64,000 bases of DNA from an uncultured Bacteroidales bacterium (lineage in GTDB: Bacteria; Bacteroidota; Bacteroidia; Bacteroidales; Paludibacteraceae), in assembly GCA_902800215.1 (NCBI GenBank), contig CADCDS010000009.1:1-64000 (forward strand), given 5' to 3'. The translations under genes and the position numbers were made by a program. Of the stretch, positions 45,397 to 56,182 are shown in pieces. The notes under the pieces are model-generated. The model did no database searches. It worked only from the letters and a program-made list of their open reading frames with translations, and was not told the origin of the DNA. Each line of letters opens with the position of its first letter. Position 1 is the stretch's first letter.

Positions 45397-48300
45397 GAAG
45401 ATGGTTTGCTTACATAGTGCTGTTGATGGCATCGTTTACGACGATGCATGCTGTGGTGTTGACAAGCAATGACCCCTATTGGATTGGCAATGATGCGACC
45501 TACGGAACGACAGAAGATACCGATTTCTGGTTGACGTTTATGCGCAACGGAGGAAACTTCTCTCCGGAAACGTCTCCGAATATCATTTTCGAATTGAAGA
45601 TCGCCGTTTCAGCACGTCAGGCTACGACTGTTCATTTTGCCATCGGTAATACGGATGTTCATACGCACGCTCTTCAGGCCGGTGAGACCTACGTCTATGA
45701 CGTGAGTGACCAGTATGCTCAGATTTACCTGATGGAGAGCGAGATGGATGGTGTGTACAAAGGTGTCCACGTCTATACGGAAGAAGATGGTCATGCGTTC
45801 AGTTGCTTCAACTACAGCCGTTTCGGTGAAGCGGGTGTTTCCTCCCGTGACGCATCGCTGATTATCCCGACCAAGTATATGGGTAAGGAGTATTATGTGC
45901 AGACATACTATGAGGATGCTTACTCGTCGGAGTTTGCCGTAGTTGCCACGGAAGATAATACGGAGGTGTTCATCACTCCGAGTTATCAGACCTTAGGAGG
46001 CCATGCAGCGAATCAGCAGATTCCTGTAACTTTGGAGAAAGCCGGTGATGCTTATCTGGTGGCATCGGCGCTGCACCAAGGAAACAATATCAAAGTGGAT
46101 TTGTCCGGTAGTAAGATCTGTGCCGATAAGCCGGTAGCGGTTTTTAACGGAAACCAAGAGACGAGTATTCCGTTCCATGAGTCCAACTCCGTGGACTATC
46201 TGGGAGAACAGATCTTACCTATTACACAGTGGGGTAAGGACTTTTATTTAGCGAAACTCGGTAGTACCAAGTTGAATTATACCATTCTGACAGCAGCGTA
46301 TAATGACACGCATGTGGAGATTGAGTATTATATGCCGGGAGTAGGAACCGGAGTGCGTAAAGACACCCTACATGCAGGAGAAAGTACAGAGCCGTTAGCT
46401 ATGCTGGAGTCTGACGGTATCGAGCAGATGGTGATTCACAGCGATCTGCCGATCATGTGCTATTACTACACGACCAGTGGTGGACAAAACCGGGAGAATA
46501 TCGGTACTCCTTTCAGTCCGAATTATATCAACTACGGTGATCCGGCCAATGCCTTGATGCCGTCTTGGGCACACCGGGCACGGTCGATGAATTTCTTTAC
46601 CCACGACATGGATCCGTATGTAGCGCCCGGAAAGCAGGAACCGCCTAAGAAATATCTGGTTTACCTGGTTACATCCAAAGCGAACAAAGGCAATATTTCT
46701 GTGGATGGAGTAACCATTCCTGCCGCTGACTATACGGATTTTCAGAATGATCCGTCCATGAGTTATGTCTCGTATCTGATGCCGTCACCGCTGGCTACGG
46801 ATTATCATACGGTGGAGTCTTCCGGAGAAGGATTTGCCGGTATGGTGTATGCTGTGACGGATGCACAGGGTTATTTCTACACCTTGGGTTATACGCCGGA
46901 TCCGTTCCGGGATTCGTTGTTTGTGACGAACTCAGAGCATATCATGTCTCCGGATTCGTATGACCTGCCGCGTATTAGCCAAGGCTGGTACCAACGGCAG
47001 TGGGATGAGTGGATGCCGAGTCATGAGCGTCTGGATACGGCTATTGTCTGCGACGGAACAGAAGTGAAATGGATGGTGCAGACGCCGATTGTGAAGAATG
47101 CGGAACCGGTGGATTGGTACATCTATGATGTAACAGGTACGGAACCGACGATCTTCAAACCATATGAGAATCCGGAGGAAACGCATATGGGTGCTAATCA
47201 CGATGGTGCTACGGAGTCAGATTGGTTGTATCACTGGTCGCATGTGTTCAATTTGCCAGACGAGTCAGACTTGGAGCCGGAGATGCGTACGCCGTTTATG
47301 GATTATGAGATACATGCGGTGCTGCACAAACAGCATGAGATTTGTGAGTTGCCTGATGAAATGGATACGATCCGTACCGTGGTACGCGTGACACGTGTTT
47401 ATCACGATACGATTTTCAAGAACATCTGTATGGGTGACACGCTGCCTTTCTTCTTTGACAGCCTGCCGAATCAGGGCAATCTGAATATCAGAGGCACACA
47501 TGCCGATTCGACGTTGTTTATTGCGGATAAGACGGATGGCGAGAGTTCCGATGAATGGACATGGAAGGCACGACCGGGAGAGAATATCTACCATCGTGAT
47601 TATCAGACACGGTACGGTTGTGACTCCTCGTTCACGCTCTTCCTCTTTGTCTGCGACACTTTCCGTATTATCGATACGGTACACTTGTGCGTGAATGAGA
47701 AAGTGTCCTATTCTGCCGGAGCATCTTTCCAGACGACGTACAAGGGAATCGAGGCAACAGGAGATGGTAAGTTGGTAACGCAAGACACGGTGGATGTGAT
47801 AGAGACCAAGACCCGTTTCTGTCCGTGTCAGTTAGATCCCCGTTATCCGCCGTTTGAAGGTTGCGACTCGTTGTTTGAACTTCATATTTTCCTGCATCAG
47901 ATCTACCGCGACACGCTGGTGGACACGATGTGTTACAATCGTAATCCGGATTCGATGTATATCTGGCCGATTCAGAATAACACGCAGCAGAAGTTGATTA
48001 CCATGAATACTCCCGGAATGGAGTATGATTCCGGTTTGCAGGCATGGATCGGTTATTTCTCCGACACGCTACGAACGACTTCCTGTCCGGAGTGTAACAA
48101 CGGTAACGGATGCGACTCGATACAAGTGCTCAAACTAATCATTCCGAATGCGTATTATTTTGAAGAGGAAGCAGAGTTGTGCGCTTGGACGTTTGACCCG
48201 GTGGCACGGGTTAAGACACCTAATGTTTATAAGTGGGAGCACCACCGGAATGGTGCCAGCTACGTGGAACTGCCGGATGCCGGTGAATACTACGACTCTT

Positions 48301-51300
48301 TACAGACGCGGTATGGTTGTGACTCGATTTACCATCTGACGCTCATTTACCATGAGCCGCTTTTTGAGACTACACGCACCACGATACCGAATAACCAGAC
48401 CTATACTTGGCGTGGTACGACCTATGGTCCGTATCTGGATATAGAAAATGACACGGTCTTCTATTACTACGATATTCGGACCGACAGTCACGGATGCCAG
48501 GAAGTGTATGAATTGGAGTTGCATATTGCCAATACCTATCTGTTTAGGGAGACGAAAGACATCTGCGATAACGATTCGGCTCATTGGCGCGGCAGAGTGA
48601 TCGTTGGTAGGAAATGGAACGGTACCGATCCGTTTGACGTCCGGTTAGGCACTCAGCGCACGACGGATATCTTTGACAGTCTGTTGACGATCGAGTTACC
48701 GCAACGCGACTCCGTCTATATGTTAGCGATTACCCAGTATCCGACGTATAACAAGACCTTGGCAAGGCGGTCATTCTGCCAGACGGAGACGGGTTTCCAA
48801 TGGACACGGCAGGATAACGGACAGTTGATTCAAGACATCGTTTTCCCTGTGAAAGATCATTACCCGTTTGATACCGTTTATGAGGCTACGTTGAGTACTA
48901 TGGCCGGTTTGGCCTGCGACAGTGTGCTTCGTTTGCCGATCACTATTCATCCGACGTATGATACGCTGGTGGTGGATTCGGCTTGTGAAGAAGATATGCC
49001 GTATCTGTGGGTGCTGCAGGATAAGGATGGTGATCATAGTAAGTCGATCAGCTTACCGCTCGATAAGAAAGGCACAGTATGGCATTACACGGCGCAGGAG
49101 ACCTTGTCTTCCGTTGCCGGTTGCGACAGTGTGGTACGGTTGGATTTGAAAGTCAAACCGACAATGGACACCACTATTGTGCGTACGGTATGTTATGAAG
49201 AGTTACCGGTGATCTTCGGTAGCGGCAAGGAAGCGCATGCGGCAGGAACGTACCGGGATACGATGACGTCTGTGCGTTACGGTTGCGATAGTCTGATTAC
49301 CTTGGTGCTCTCTGTGCATGATGAGATACGGGACACGCTGCATGTCTATCGGTGCGATAACGGTCCGGCCTATTCGTATACAGCGGAGGATGCACCGAAT
49401 CTGCAAAACTTGACCGAAGCCGGGTTGTATGAGCAGATCTTCATTACGACGGAAGGATGCAAGCGGTACTTATACGTGGACTTGAGTGTTCGTATGCATA
49501 CGTTGAATGACACGACGATCTATGTTTGTGCCGGTGATGCGTATCTTGATCCGGATACGCATGAGTCGCATGACCACGATACCACGTACGTTAAGACGCT
49601 GATTAACGCGGCACTCTGCGACAGTATCGTGACGACGCATGTGCTCCGTTGCGACACGTTTAACATCCCGGCGGAGGATCATATTATCTGTGAGACGGAG
49701 ACTGACTGGTCCTGGCATGTGTCGGATACGTATGGCAGTTATACAGTGAACGTGCCAATACGGGATCTGCAACAAGTACCGTTAGACACGATGCTGACAG
49801 ACACGCTGCATACTGCTTGTCCGGCACGATGCGATAGTATTGTGCACCGTCATTTGGTGGTTAAACCGATTCTGCGACAGACAAAGCAGATCAACCTCTG
49901 TCCGGAGATGACGCCTTACACCTATGGGGTACATGGCAAGACGGCTTCAGAGACGGGAATTTATAAGGACACTACGACCAGCGTGCAGTACGGTTGCGAC
50001 AGTATCACAACGTACGATATCTTCGTGAGCGAAGAGATCCGTACCGTGATTGACACCTTTGTCTGCGACAACGAACGGCCGTATAACCACCCGACGGAGA
50101 ACAACCACTTCATGGGCCTGACGGAAACGGGTGTTTACTATGATACCATTCGTCACAGCGGTATCTGCGACAGTATATTGGAATTGCATCTTGAAGTAAG
50201 GTATCACACGCTCAATGACACGACAATCTATATCTGTGCCGGCGATGCATATGCCGATCCGGATACGCATGAGTCGCATGACCACGATACTACGTACGTC
50301 AAGACGCTAACGAATGCCGCACTCTGTGACAGTATCGTGACGACGCATGTGCTCCGTTGTGACACGTTTAACATTCCGGCGGTGGAGGAAGTGAAATGCG
50401 AGACGGATCCGGATTGGTCATGGCATATATCCGATACGTACGGCAGTTATACTGTAGATGTGCCGATACGGGATCTGCATCAAGTGCCGTTAGATACGAT
50501 GCTGACGTACACCTTACATACGGCCTGTCCGGCACGATGCGACAGTGTAGTTCATCAGCATCTGGTGATCAAGTCTGTCTTACGCAAAACCTTGACACTC
50601 AATCTTTGTCCTGAGATGACGCCGTATTCATATGGTGTACATGGCAAGACTGCTTCGGAGACTGGCATCTATAATGACACCACAACCAGCGTGCAGTACG
50701 GTTGCGACAGTATCACGACGTACGATATCTTCGTGAGCGAAGAGATTCGTACTGTAATCGATACATTTGTCTGCGACAACGAACGGCCGTATAATCACCC
50801 GACGGAAAACAACCATTTCATGGGTCTAACGGAAACGGGTATTTACTATGACACGATTCGTCATGCAGGAGTCTGCGACAGTATCTTGGAACTGCATCTG
50901 GAGGTGCGGTATCACACGCTCAATGACACGACAATCTATATCTGTGCCGGTGATGCCTATGCCGATCCGGATACGCATGAGTCGCATGACCACGATACGA
51001 CGTACGTTAAGACGCTAACGAATGCTGTACTCTGCGACAGTATCGTGACGACGCATGTGATCCGTTGCGACACGTTTAACATCCCGGCGGAGGAGTATAT
51101 CATCTGCGAAACGGAGACCGACTGGTCATGGCATATATCGGATACGTATGGCAGTTATACAGTGAACGTGCCAATACGGGATCTGCAACAAGTACCGTTA
51201 GACACGATGCTGACAGACACGCTGCACACGGCTTGTCCGGCACGATGCGATAGTATTGTACATAGGCATCTGGTAGTTAAACCGATTCTCAGGCAGACTA

Positions 51301-54300
51301 TTCATCCGGTTGTTTGTCCGGAATCGCTGCCGTACAAATCCAATCCGAATGGCAAGGAGGCTTATACTTCCGGCATCTACAACGATACGCTGACGAGTCT
51401 TCTGTACGGTTGCGACAGTGTGCTGACGGTGGATCTGACGGTGCTGGAGAAACTGATCACACCGCTCTTTGTAGAGCGATGCGATAATGAGTTGCCTTAT
51501 AACCACCCGACGGAGAACATTCGTTTGGTCAATTTGACGGAGACGGGTATCTATTATGACACTATCATCTCCCATCTGTCCGGTTGCGACAGTATTTTGG
51601 AACTGCATTTCCAAGTTTGGCCGACCTATGAGCATGACCAGTATGAGTATATCTGCGACAATGAGTTTTTTGACTTCCACGGACATGTTTTTGAACATAT
51701 GACCGCACAAGATGTGCCTTATCGCTTTGACTCCATCCTGCCGACGATACATGGTTGCGACAGTCTGATTCATCTCTATCTGACCGTCTATCCGACGTAT
51801 TCGTATCTGCAAGATACGCTGGTATGTCAGGATACAGTGAACGTAGCATGGACCTGGACGGATGAGTTTGGCGGTGTGCATGACTTGGATATCTCGATTG
51901 CTGAGGCGGGTGATTATATCTTTGGTGACACGTTACCAACTATCCACGGTTGCGATTCCGTCTTCGGTATCCGCATCCATGTGTCCCCGATCTACCGGTT
52001 TGACTCCACTTATGTCATCTGTGAAGATGAACGGGTGACGTGGCAAGGCCGTGGGTACTCGGGTGACAAGTACGGTTGGGGCTTTGAACGACTGAACGGT
52101 GACAGGTACGATACGCACCGTGACTCCGTTTATTATCATTATGTATTGGGAGACTCGATCTTAACACCGGGTATTTATTATGACACAGCGCATTACACGA
52201 CGGTAGAAGGGTGTGACAGTATTTTCTACATGCAACTGACTGTTCATCCGGCAGGTCATTATCTGCAGGAAGAACTGGCGTGTGACAACGATAAGTTCCA
52301 TGTTTTCTACTCCAGCGACGCTTATGGAGAGCATACGGATACAGTCTTCTTTGACCGCACCACCCGTATGATTAATGAGACGCAGCGGGATACGATGTTC
52401 TTTGAGGTAGAACGCCGTCTGACGGCTGTGAATGGAGGTTGCGACAGCACGATCCATTTCCACCTCACGGTTCACCCGTCCTATGAGTTTGTTACTCGAG
52501 CCAAAGTCTGCTGGGAAGATACCTACGAATGGAGAGGAAACAGCTATTTCTCTGCCGGTGTCTATTATGATTCTATTGCCGGCGGTACCGACTATTGGGG
52601 GTGTGACTCCGTCTATGTGCTGGAGTTATACAAAAAACCCGTTTCTCTGGTACCGATTTATGACACGATATGCGACGATGTTACTTACCAGCATGTGGAC
52701 ACGATGTGGTACACCAATGGTACGCATACGTATGTGGAGACGATGGTGTGGAAACCCGGTATGACTATTCCGCAGTCGTACACGGATGTGATCTTCAAAG
52801 GAGCTGACGGTTGCGACAGTATCATCTATCGTTATTTCTTGACGATTAACCCGACGTACGTAGTGCATGACACGGCGACGCTCTGTTCCAACAATACGTA
52901 TACTTCCGGAGAGCATACCTTCTCCGGTCATGAGGTGGAGTTTGATACCGACCGCTATATCTTGCCGTTCGACACGCTCATAACTGATGTCTATCAGTCT
53001 ATTCACGGATGTGATTCTATTTATCACCTCCATGCGACGATGTATCCGGCATACCGGCATATAGACACGCTTGTGGTCTGTGATGACGGAGAGGTAACAT
53101 GGAGAGACCATACGTTGCGAGGCAGTATGTTCGGCGACGTGCTTGGTGACGGTTATCCGGCAGGAGAACATATCGTTCGTGATTCGTTCCAGACAGTGCT
53201 TGACTGCGACTCGATATACGAACTGCATCTGATGGTACAACCGACGTATCTGTTTGTGGACAGTCTCACCAAGTGCGCAGATGACACTTTGACCTGGCGG
53301 TCGTTCAATCTGGATCATCTGCCGGCAGGAGACCATTTCATCCCGGATAGTCTGACAACGATTGGCTTTGGTTGTGACTCGGTTTACCATCTCTATATCA
53401 CCGTGCTGGATACAACGTACGAGGTGCGTCATGACACCGTCTGCCGCTCAGAGGTATATGACTTGCACGGCGTCGAGATCTCCGAACCGGGATATTATAA
53501 AGATACGACGCTGAACGAGAGGGGTTGTAACCATTTCACTTACCTCTATCTGGAAGTAATTGAACCAACCATTCCGACGGCTTGGGCGGATTCGATCTGT
53601 GCGGATGATAATGCGTATGAGCTCTATTGTACGTACACCGGTCGTGATCCTATCGGGTTCTCCTTGTACTACTCCAACGAAGCGCATTTCTACGGCTTTG
53701 AGGATATTGTGGATAGTACCATCTATGATGTAAGGGAACTCTATCCGTTGACGCTGCCGATGCCGCGTGTGGATGAGGATAGGAAGAACTATCCCAAACC
53801 GGATTTCTATGATATCCGTCTGGTGCTGGATAATGGTATATGTACCAATCCGGACCTATGTGCCACAGACACGGCGATCGTGCTCAGTTATCCATCCTGG
53901 ATCACCCGTCAGCGTTTTGGTGACGTCATCGCATTGTATAACGAAGATTATAACGGTGGGTATCAATGGGATCATTACCAGTGGTATCACAACGGTGAGG
54001 AGTTGATCGGTGAGACGCATGAGTACCTCTATGTGCCTACCGGTTTGATTGTGGGTGACCGCTACCACGTACGGTTGACACGTACCGGGGAGACACAGGA
54101 TTTCCAGACTTGTCCTATTACCATTATTGCTGATCCGGTGTATGATGATTTTGCGCCTACCATGGGTTATCTATCTGTCGTGCCTACCTGTATCGATGTG
54201 GATTATCCTCATGCGTATATCTTGTCTCGAAAAGACGGAACTTATCGTGTATCCGATCCGAATGGTCGTCTGGTGACTTCCGGTGAGTTCCATGCGGATG

Positions 54301-54437
54301 TTACTGAAGTCATCCTGCCTTCCGTGGACGGAATGTATATCTTCCAATTATGGTCTCCTCAGACTCCGGAAGAACCCTATCGTGCCATCAAAGTAATTGT
54401 AAGTGAATCATGTCCAAACTACGATATGCCATTCTAA
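45393..54437 (+). CDS. Giant secreted repeat protein (3,014 residues), IgGFc-binding-like N-terminus
   Basis: Signal peptide MRRWFAYIVLLMASFTTMHA. The first 500 residues, with TDFWLTFMRN, VVATEDNTEVFITPSY, GNNIKVDLSGSKICADKPVAVFNGN and ITQWGKDFYLA, resemble the IgGFc-binding domain. From about residue 660 to 2750 it consists of some 30 degenerate beta units, each with GCDS(I/V)-hydrophobic-x-L-x-L-x-V-x-PTY, usually one Cys per unit in this motif plus one in an IC(D/E) motif. Three tandem units of exactly 236 residues (708 bp; starts 49497, 50205, 50913) are almost identical. The C-terminus (YILSRKDGTYRVSDPNGRLVTSG ... YIFQLWSP) resembles a type IX secretion sorting domain. Probably a cell-surface fibre or adhesin; acts with the barrel protein encoded next. 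Confidence 0.75.
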   Translation: MRRWFAYIVLLMASFTTMHAVVLTSNDPYWIGNDATYGTTEDTDFWLTFMRNGGNFSPETSPNIIFELKIAVSARQATTVHFAIGNTDVHTHALQAGETYVYDVSDQYAQIYLMESEMDGVYKGVHVYTEEDGHAFSCFNYSRFGEAGVSSRDASLIIPTKYMGKEYYVQTYYEDAYSSEFAVVATEDNTEVFITPSYQTLGGHAANQQIPVTLEKAGDAYLVASALHQGNNIKVDLSGSKICADKPVAVFNGNQETSIPFHESNSVDYLGEQILPITQWGKDFYLAKLGSTKLNYTILTAAYNDTHVEIEYYMPGVGTGVRKDTLHAGESTEPLAMLESDGIEQMVIHSDLPIMCYYYTTSGGQNRENIGTPFSPNYINYGDPANALMPSWAHRARSMNFFTHDMDPYVAPGKQEPPKKYLVYLVTSKANKGNISVDGVTIPAADYTDFQNDPSMSYVSYLMPSPLATDYHTVESSGEGFAGMVYAVTDAQGYFYTLGYTPDPFRDSLFVTNSEHIMSPDSYDLPRISQGWYQRQWDEWMPSHERLDTAIVCDGTEVKWMVQTPIVKNAEPVDWYIYDVTGTEPTIFKPYENPEETHMGANHDGATESDWLYHWSHVFNLPDESDLEPEMRTPFMDYEIHAVLHKQHEICELPDEMDTIRTVVRVTRVYHDTIFKNICMGDTLPFFFDSLPNQGNLNIRGTHADSTLFIADKTDGESSDEWTWKARPGENIYHRDYQTRYGCDSSFTLFLFVCDTFRIIDTVHLCVNEKVSYSAGASFQTTYKGIEATGDGKLVTQDTVDVIETKTRFCPCQLDPRYPPFEGCDSLFELHIFLHQIYRDTLVDTMCYNRNPDSMYIWPIQNNTQQKLITMNTPGMEYDSGLQAWIGYFSDTLRTTSCPECNNGNGCDSIQVLKLIIPNAYYFEEEAELCAWTFDPVARVKTPNVYKWEHHRNGASYVELPDAGEYYDSLQTRYGCDSIYHLTLIYHEPLFETTRTTIPNNQTYTWRGTTYGPYLDIENDTVFYYYDIRTDSHGCQEVYELELHIANTYLFRETKDICDNDSAHWRGRVIVGRKWNGTDPFDVRLGTQRTTDIFDSLLTIELPQRDSVYMLAITQYPTYNKTLARRSFCQTETGFQWTRQDNGQLIQDIVFPVKDHYPFDTVYEATLSTMAGLACDSVLRLPITIHPTYDTLVVDSACEEDMPYLWVLQDKDGDHSKSISLPLDKKGTVWHYTAQETLSSVAGCDSVVRLDLKVKPTMDTTIVRTVCYEELPVIFGSGKEAHAAGTYRDTMTSVRYGCDSLITLVLSVHDEIRDTLHVYRCDNGPAYSYTAEDAPNLQNLTEAGLYEQIFITTEGCKRYLYVDLSVRMHTLNDTTIYVCAGDAYLDPDTHESHDHDTTYVKTLINAALCDSIVTTHVLRCDTFNIPAEDHIICETETDWSWHVSDTYGSYTVNVPIRDLQQVPLDTMLTDTLHTACPARCDSIVHRHLVVKPILRQTKQINLCPEMTPYTYGVHGKTASETGIYKDTTTSVQYGCDSITTYDIFVSEEIRTVIDTFVCDNERPYNHPTENNHFMGLTETGVYYDTIRHSGICDSILELHLEVRYHTLNDTTIYICAGDAYADPDTHESHDHDTTYVKTLTNAALCDSIVTTHVLRCDTFNIPAVEEVKCETDPDWSWHISDTYGSYTVDVPIRDLHQVPLDTMLTYTLHTACPARCDSVVHQHLVIKSVLRKTLTLNLCPEMTPYSYGVHGKTASETGIYNDTTTSVQYGCDSITTYDIFVSEEIRTVIDTFVCDNERPYNHPTENNHFMGLTETGIYYDTIRHAGVCDSILELHLEVRYHTLNDTTIYICAGDAYADPDTHESHDHDTTYVKTLTNAVLCDSIVTTHVIRCDTFNIPAEEYIICETETDWSWHISDTYGSYTVNVPIRDLQQVPLDTMLTDTLHTACPARCDSIVHRHLVVKPILRQTIHPVVCPESLPYKSNPNGKEAYTSGIYNDTLTSLLYGCDSVLTVDLTVLEKLITPLFVERCDNELPYNHPTENIRLVNLTETGIYYDTIISHLSGCDSILELHFQVWPTYEHDQYEYICDNEFFDFHGHVFEHMTAQDVPYRFDSILPTIHGCDSLIHLYLTVYPTYSYLQDTLVCQDTVNVAWTWTDEFGGVHDLDISIAEAGDYIFGDTLPTIHGCDSVFGIRIHVSPIYRFDSTYVICEDERVTWQGRGYSGDKYGWGFERLNGDRYDTHRDSVYYHYVLGDSILTPGIYYDTAHYTTVEGCDSIFYMQLTVHPAGHYLQEELACDNDKFHVFYSSDAYGEHTDTVFFDRTTRMINETQRDTMFFEVERRLTAVNGGCDSTIHFHLTVHPSYEFVTRAKVCWEDTYEWRGNSYFSAGVYYDSIAGGTDYWGCDSVYVLELYKKPVSLVPIYDTICDDVTYQHVDTMWYTNGTHTYVETMVWKPGMTIPQSYTDVIFKGADGCDSIIYRYFLTINPTYVVHDTATLCSNNTYTSGEHTFSGHEVEFDTDRYILPFDTLITDVYQSIHGCDSIYHLHATMYPAYRHIDTLVVCDDGEVTWRDHTLRGSMFGDVLGDGYPAGEHIVRDSFQTVLDCDSIYELHLMVQPTYLFVDSLTKCADDTLTWRSFNLDHLPAGDHFIPDSLTTIGFGCDSVYHLYITVLDTTYEVRHDTVCRSEVYDLHGVEISEPGYYKDTTLNERGCNHFTYLYLEVIEPTIPTAWADSICADDNAYELYCTYTGRDPIGFSLYYSNEAHFYGFEDIVDSTIYDVRELYPLTLPMPRVDEDRKNYPKPDFYDIRLVLDNGICTNPDLCATDTAIVLSYPSWITRQRFGDVIALYNEDYNGGYQWDHYQWYHNGEELIGETHEYLYVPTGLIVGDRYHVRLTRTGETQDFQTCPITIIADPVYDDFAPTMGYLSVVPTCIDVDYPHAYILSRKDGTYRVSDPNGRLVTSGEFHADVTEVILPSVDGMYIFQLWSPQTPEEPYRAIKVIVSESCPNYDMPF
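49497..51300 (+). repeat. Intragenic tandem repeat, period 708 bp
   Basis: The codon for His in HTLNDTTIY recurs at 49497, 50205 and 50913. Two full periods and about 390 bp of a third are close copies, differing by scattered mostly third-position changes. Confidence 0.9.
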
Positions 54438-55480
54438 TAGTATTATGGATCGTTTGCGTGCATAACACGCAAGCGCAAAGGCGGTACATGCTTCAGGAAC
54501 GCATGGAACACCAGATCTCCCTTTTGCAGGGTTTTAAGGGTCATGAACTGAGTAATGATCCGGATGTGTTCTGGGGACTGCATGCGAACCAGTACGTCGG
54601 TATCCATCATCTCTTCGGCTTTGATGTCGAAGGCTCATGGACATCGTTCGTCTCTCCGATGCCAAAGGTGAAGATCACCCCTGGCGGAGAAGCAATAGGC
54701 GGACATTTTGTATATGAACTGCAGTCCAGCGGTTTGTTGTTCCAAACGGGTATCGGAATCAACTACCAGAAGACCTGTAATGCCCTGCTGGACACAGCGA
54801 TTTATCATGAGCATATGACCGACTTGTGGGATCCGATTGAACCGGCGGAATATACACTCAAGCATGCGTTCTACGAGCGACAGGATGTATCACGAAATCT
54901 GTATGTGCAGGTGCCTTTGTATATCGGTAATTATATCCTTGGACCTACCGGTGTAGGATATTGGCTTGTGGGTGTTAAGGCCAGTTATGCCTTTCGAGGA
55001 TCCACTAAGCAGACCATGCTCGGTTCTACTACAGCCCTTTATGAACCTTACCTCGGCGTTTGGCATGAGATGGATAACCACGGTTACCGCAAGGATGTGC
55101 CGATCGAACGCAAAGGCGAGCGGCTGAAACTGCGTATGGATGTGTTGGCACACGGAGAGATCGGATATGAGTGGACAACCTACAATGGACCGCATAACTA
55201 CCGTATTACACCGACTAATCGCACTGATATCCGTTTCCGTGTAGCTGCTTTCGTGGAGTTCGGTATGGTTAACATATCCCCACGCTCCAATAATGTTCTC
55301 TACGGTATCCCCGAAGAGACGATATATGACTTCCCTACCTATCGCATGGATCATGTATTCTCCACCGTTGATGCCAAACCCTATTGGCTGCGAAACCTCT
55401 ATGCCGGTATCAAGTTAACGGTGCTGATCGGTAAACCGTGGAAGGATTTCTGTATCACGTGTAACCCGTGGAAACACTAA
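54410..55480 (+). CDS. Outer-membrane barrel-like protein
   Basis: 356 residues, signal peptide LRYAILIVLWIVCVHNTQAQ, then alternating strands rich in Tyr, Gly and Trp (GLLFQTGIGINYQK, LYVQVPLYIGNYIL, GVGYWLVGVKASYAF) and an end NLYAGIKLTVLIGKPWKDF. No exact family recognised; its position, overlapping the giant gene by 28 bp, suggests that it anchors or exports that protein, as PorP/SprF-like partners do in Bacteroidota. Confidence 0.65.
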   Translation: MSKLRYAILIVLWIVCVHNTQAQRRYMLQERMEHQISLLQGFKGHELSNDPDVFWGLHANQYVGIHHLFGFDVEGSWTSFVSPMPKVKITPGGEAIGGHFVYELQSSGLLFQTGIGINYQKTCNALLDTAIYHEHMTDLWDPIEPAEYTLKHAFYERQDVSRNLYVQVPLYIGNYILGPTGVGYWLVGVKASYAFRGSTKQTMLGSTTALYEPYLGVWHEMDNHGYRKDVPIERKGERLKLRMDVLAHGEIGYEWTTYNGPHNYRITPTNRTDIRFRVAAFVEFGMVNISPRSNNVLYGIPEETIYDFPTYRMDHVFSTVDAKPYWLRNLYAGIKLTVLIGKPWKDFCITCNPWKH

Positions 55481-55493
55481 AAAATTTACGCAT

Positions 55494-56180
55494 ATGAAAA
55501 AGCACTTATTTGTAGTTGCAACATTCGTTGCCATGATCTTGACCGCTTGCGGTCCGAAAGAGAAATCGTTGGACCAACTGTCCAAACCGATGCAGAGTTT
55601 TCTCGCTGAAAATGAGAAACATAACATGAATGCTACGGCTCCTTTCACGCAATACATGGGTATGACTATCAAAGGACAGGATATCGAGTTCACTTTCCTT
55701 GTGGATGAGGAACAGATGAGTTATACTTTTGCTGAACTCAAAGAGATGGGGGAGTATGAGAAAATGGTGAATGCCGAACGTCAGGAGTTTCTGGATTTTG
55801 CAGTCCGTATTGCCCATTCGGATGAGATTCAGGCATTACAGGAAGACCCTTATCGCTTTGTCTTCACCTTCCAAGGTCAATTGTCTAATGAGAACCTTGT
55901 AGCAGATGTTACGGCAGAAGATATCCTTTTTACCTATAACAAGATGCGTGAGGAGATCTATTGTCCGGAAGATCGCGATGCTGATTCGTTCTTTGATGAA
56001 TTAGCAGATTCTGAACGTTTTGTTCTCAATCTTGAGATTGAAACTCGTGCCGGTAATTGGGACGAAGTACGCCGTCTCATCGATGAAATCAAACAGAGTG
56101 ACGCACAACTTACCTATTTTCAAGCCCAACGTGTCAGCCACGTAGAGGAACTATTAGACCAAGTTGAGATTGCACGCTGA
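55494..56180 (+). CDS. Lipoprotein of unknown function
   Basis: 228 residues with lipobox MILTACG (Cys19). The mature part is acidic and helical, without a recognised domain. It sits 13 bp after the barrel gene and 2 bp before tamL. Confidence 0.65.
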   Translation: MKKHLFVVATFVAMILTACGPKEKSLDQLSKPMQSFLAENEKHNMNATAPFTQYMGMTIKGQDIEFTFLVDEEQMSYTFAELKEMGEYEKMVNAERQEFLDFAVRIAHSDEIQALQEDPYRFVFTFQGQLSNENLVADVTAEDILFTYNKMREEIYCPEDRDADSFFDELADSERFVLNLEIETRAGNWDEVRRLIDEIKQSDAQLTYFQAQRVSHVEELLDQVEIAR

Positions 56181-56182
56181 TA

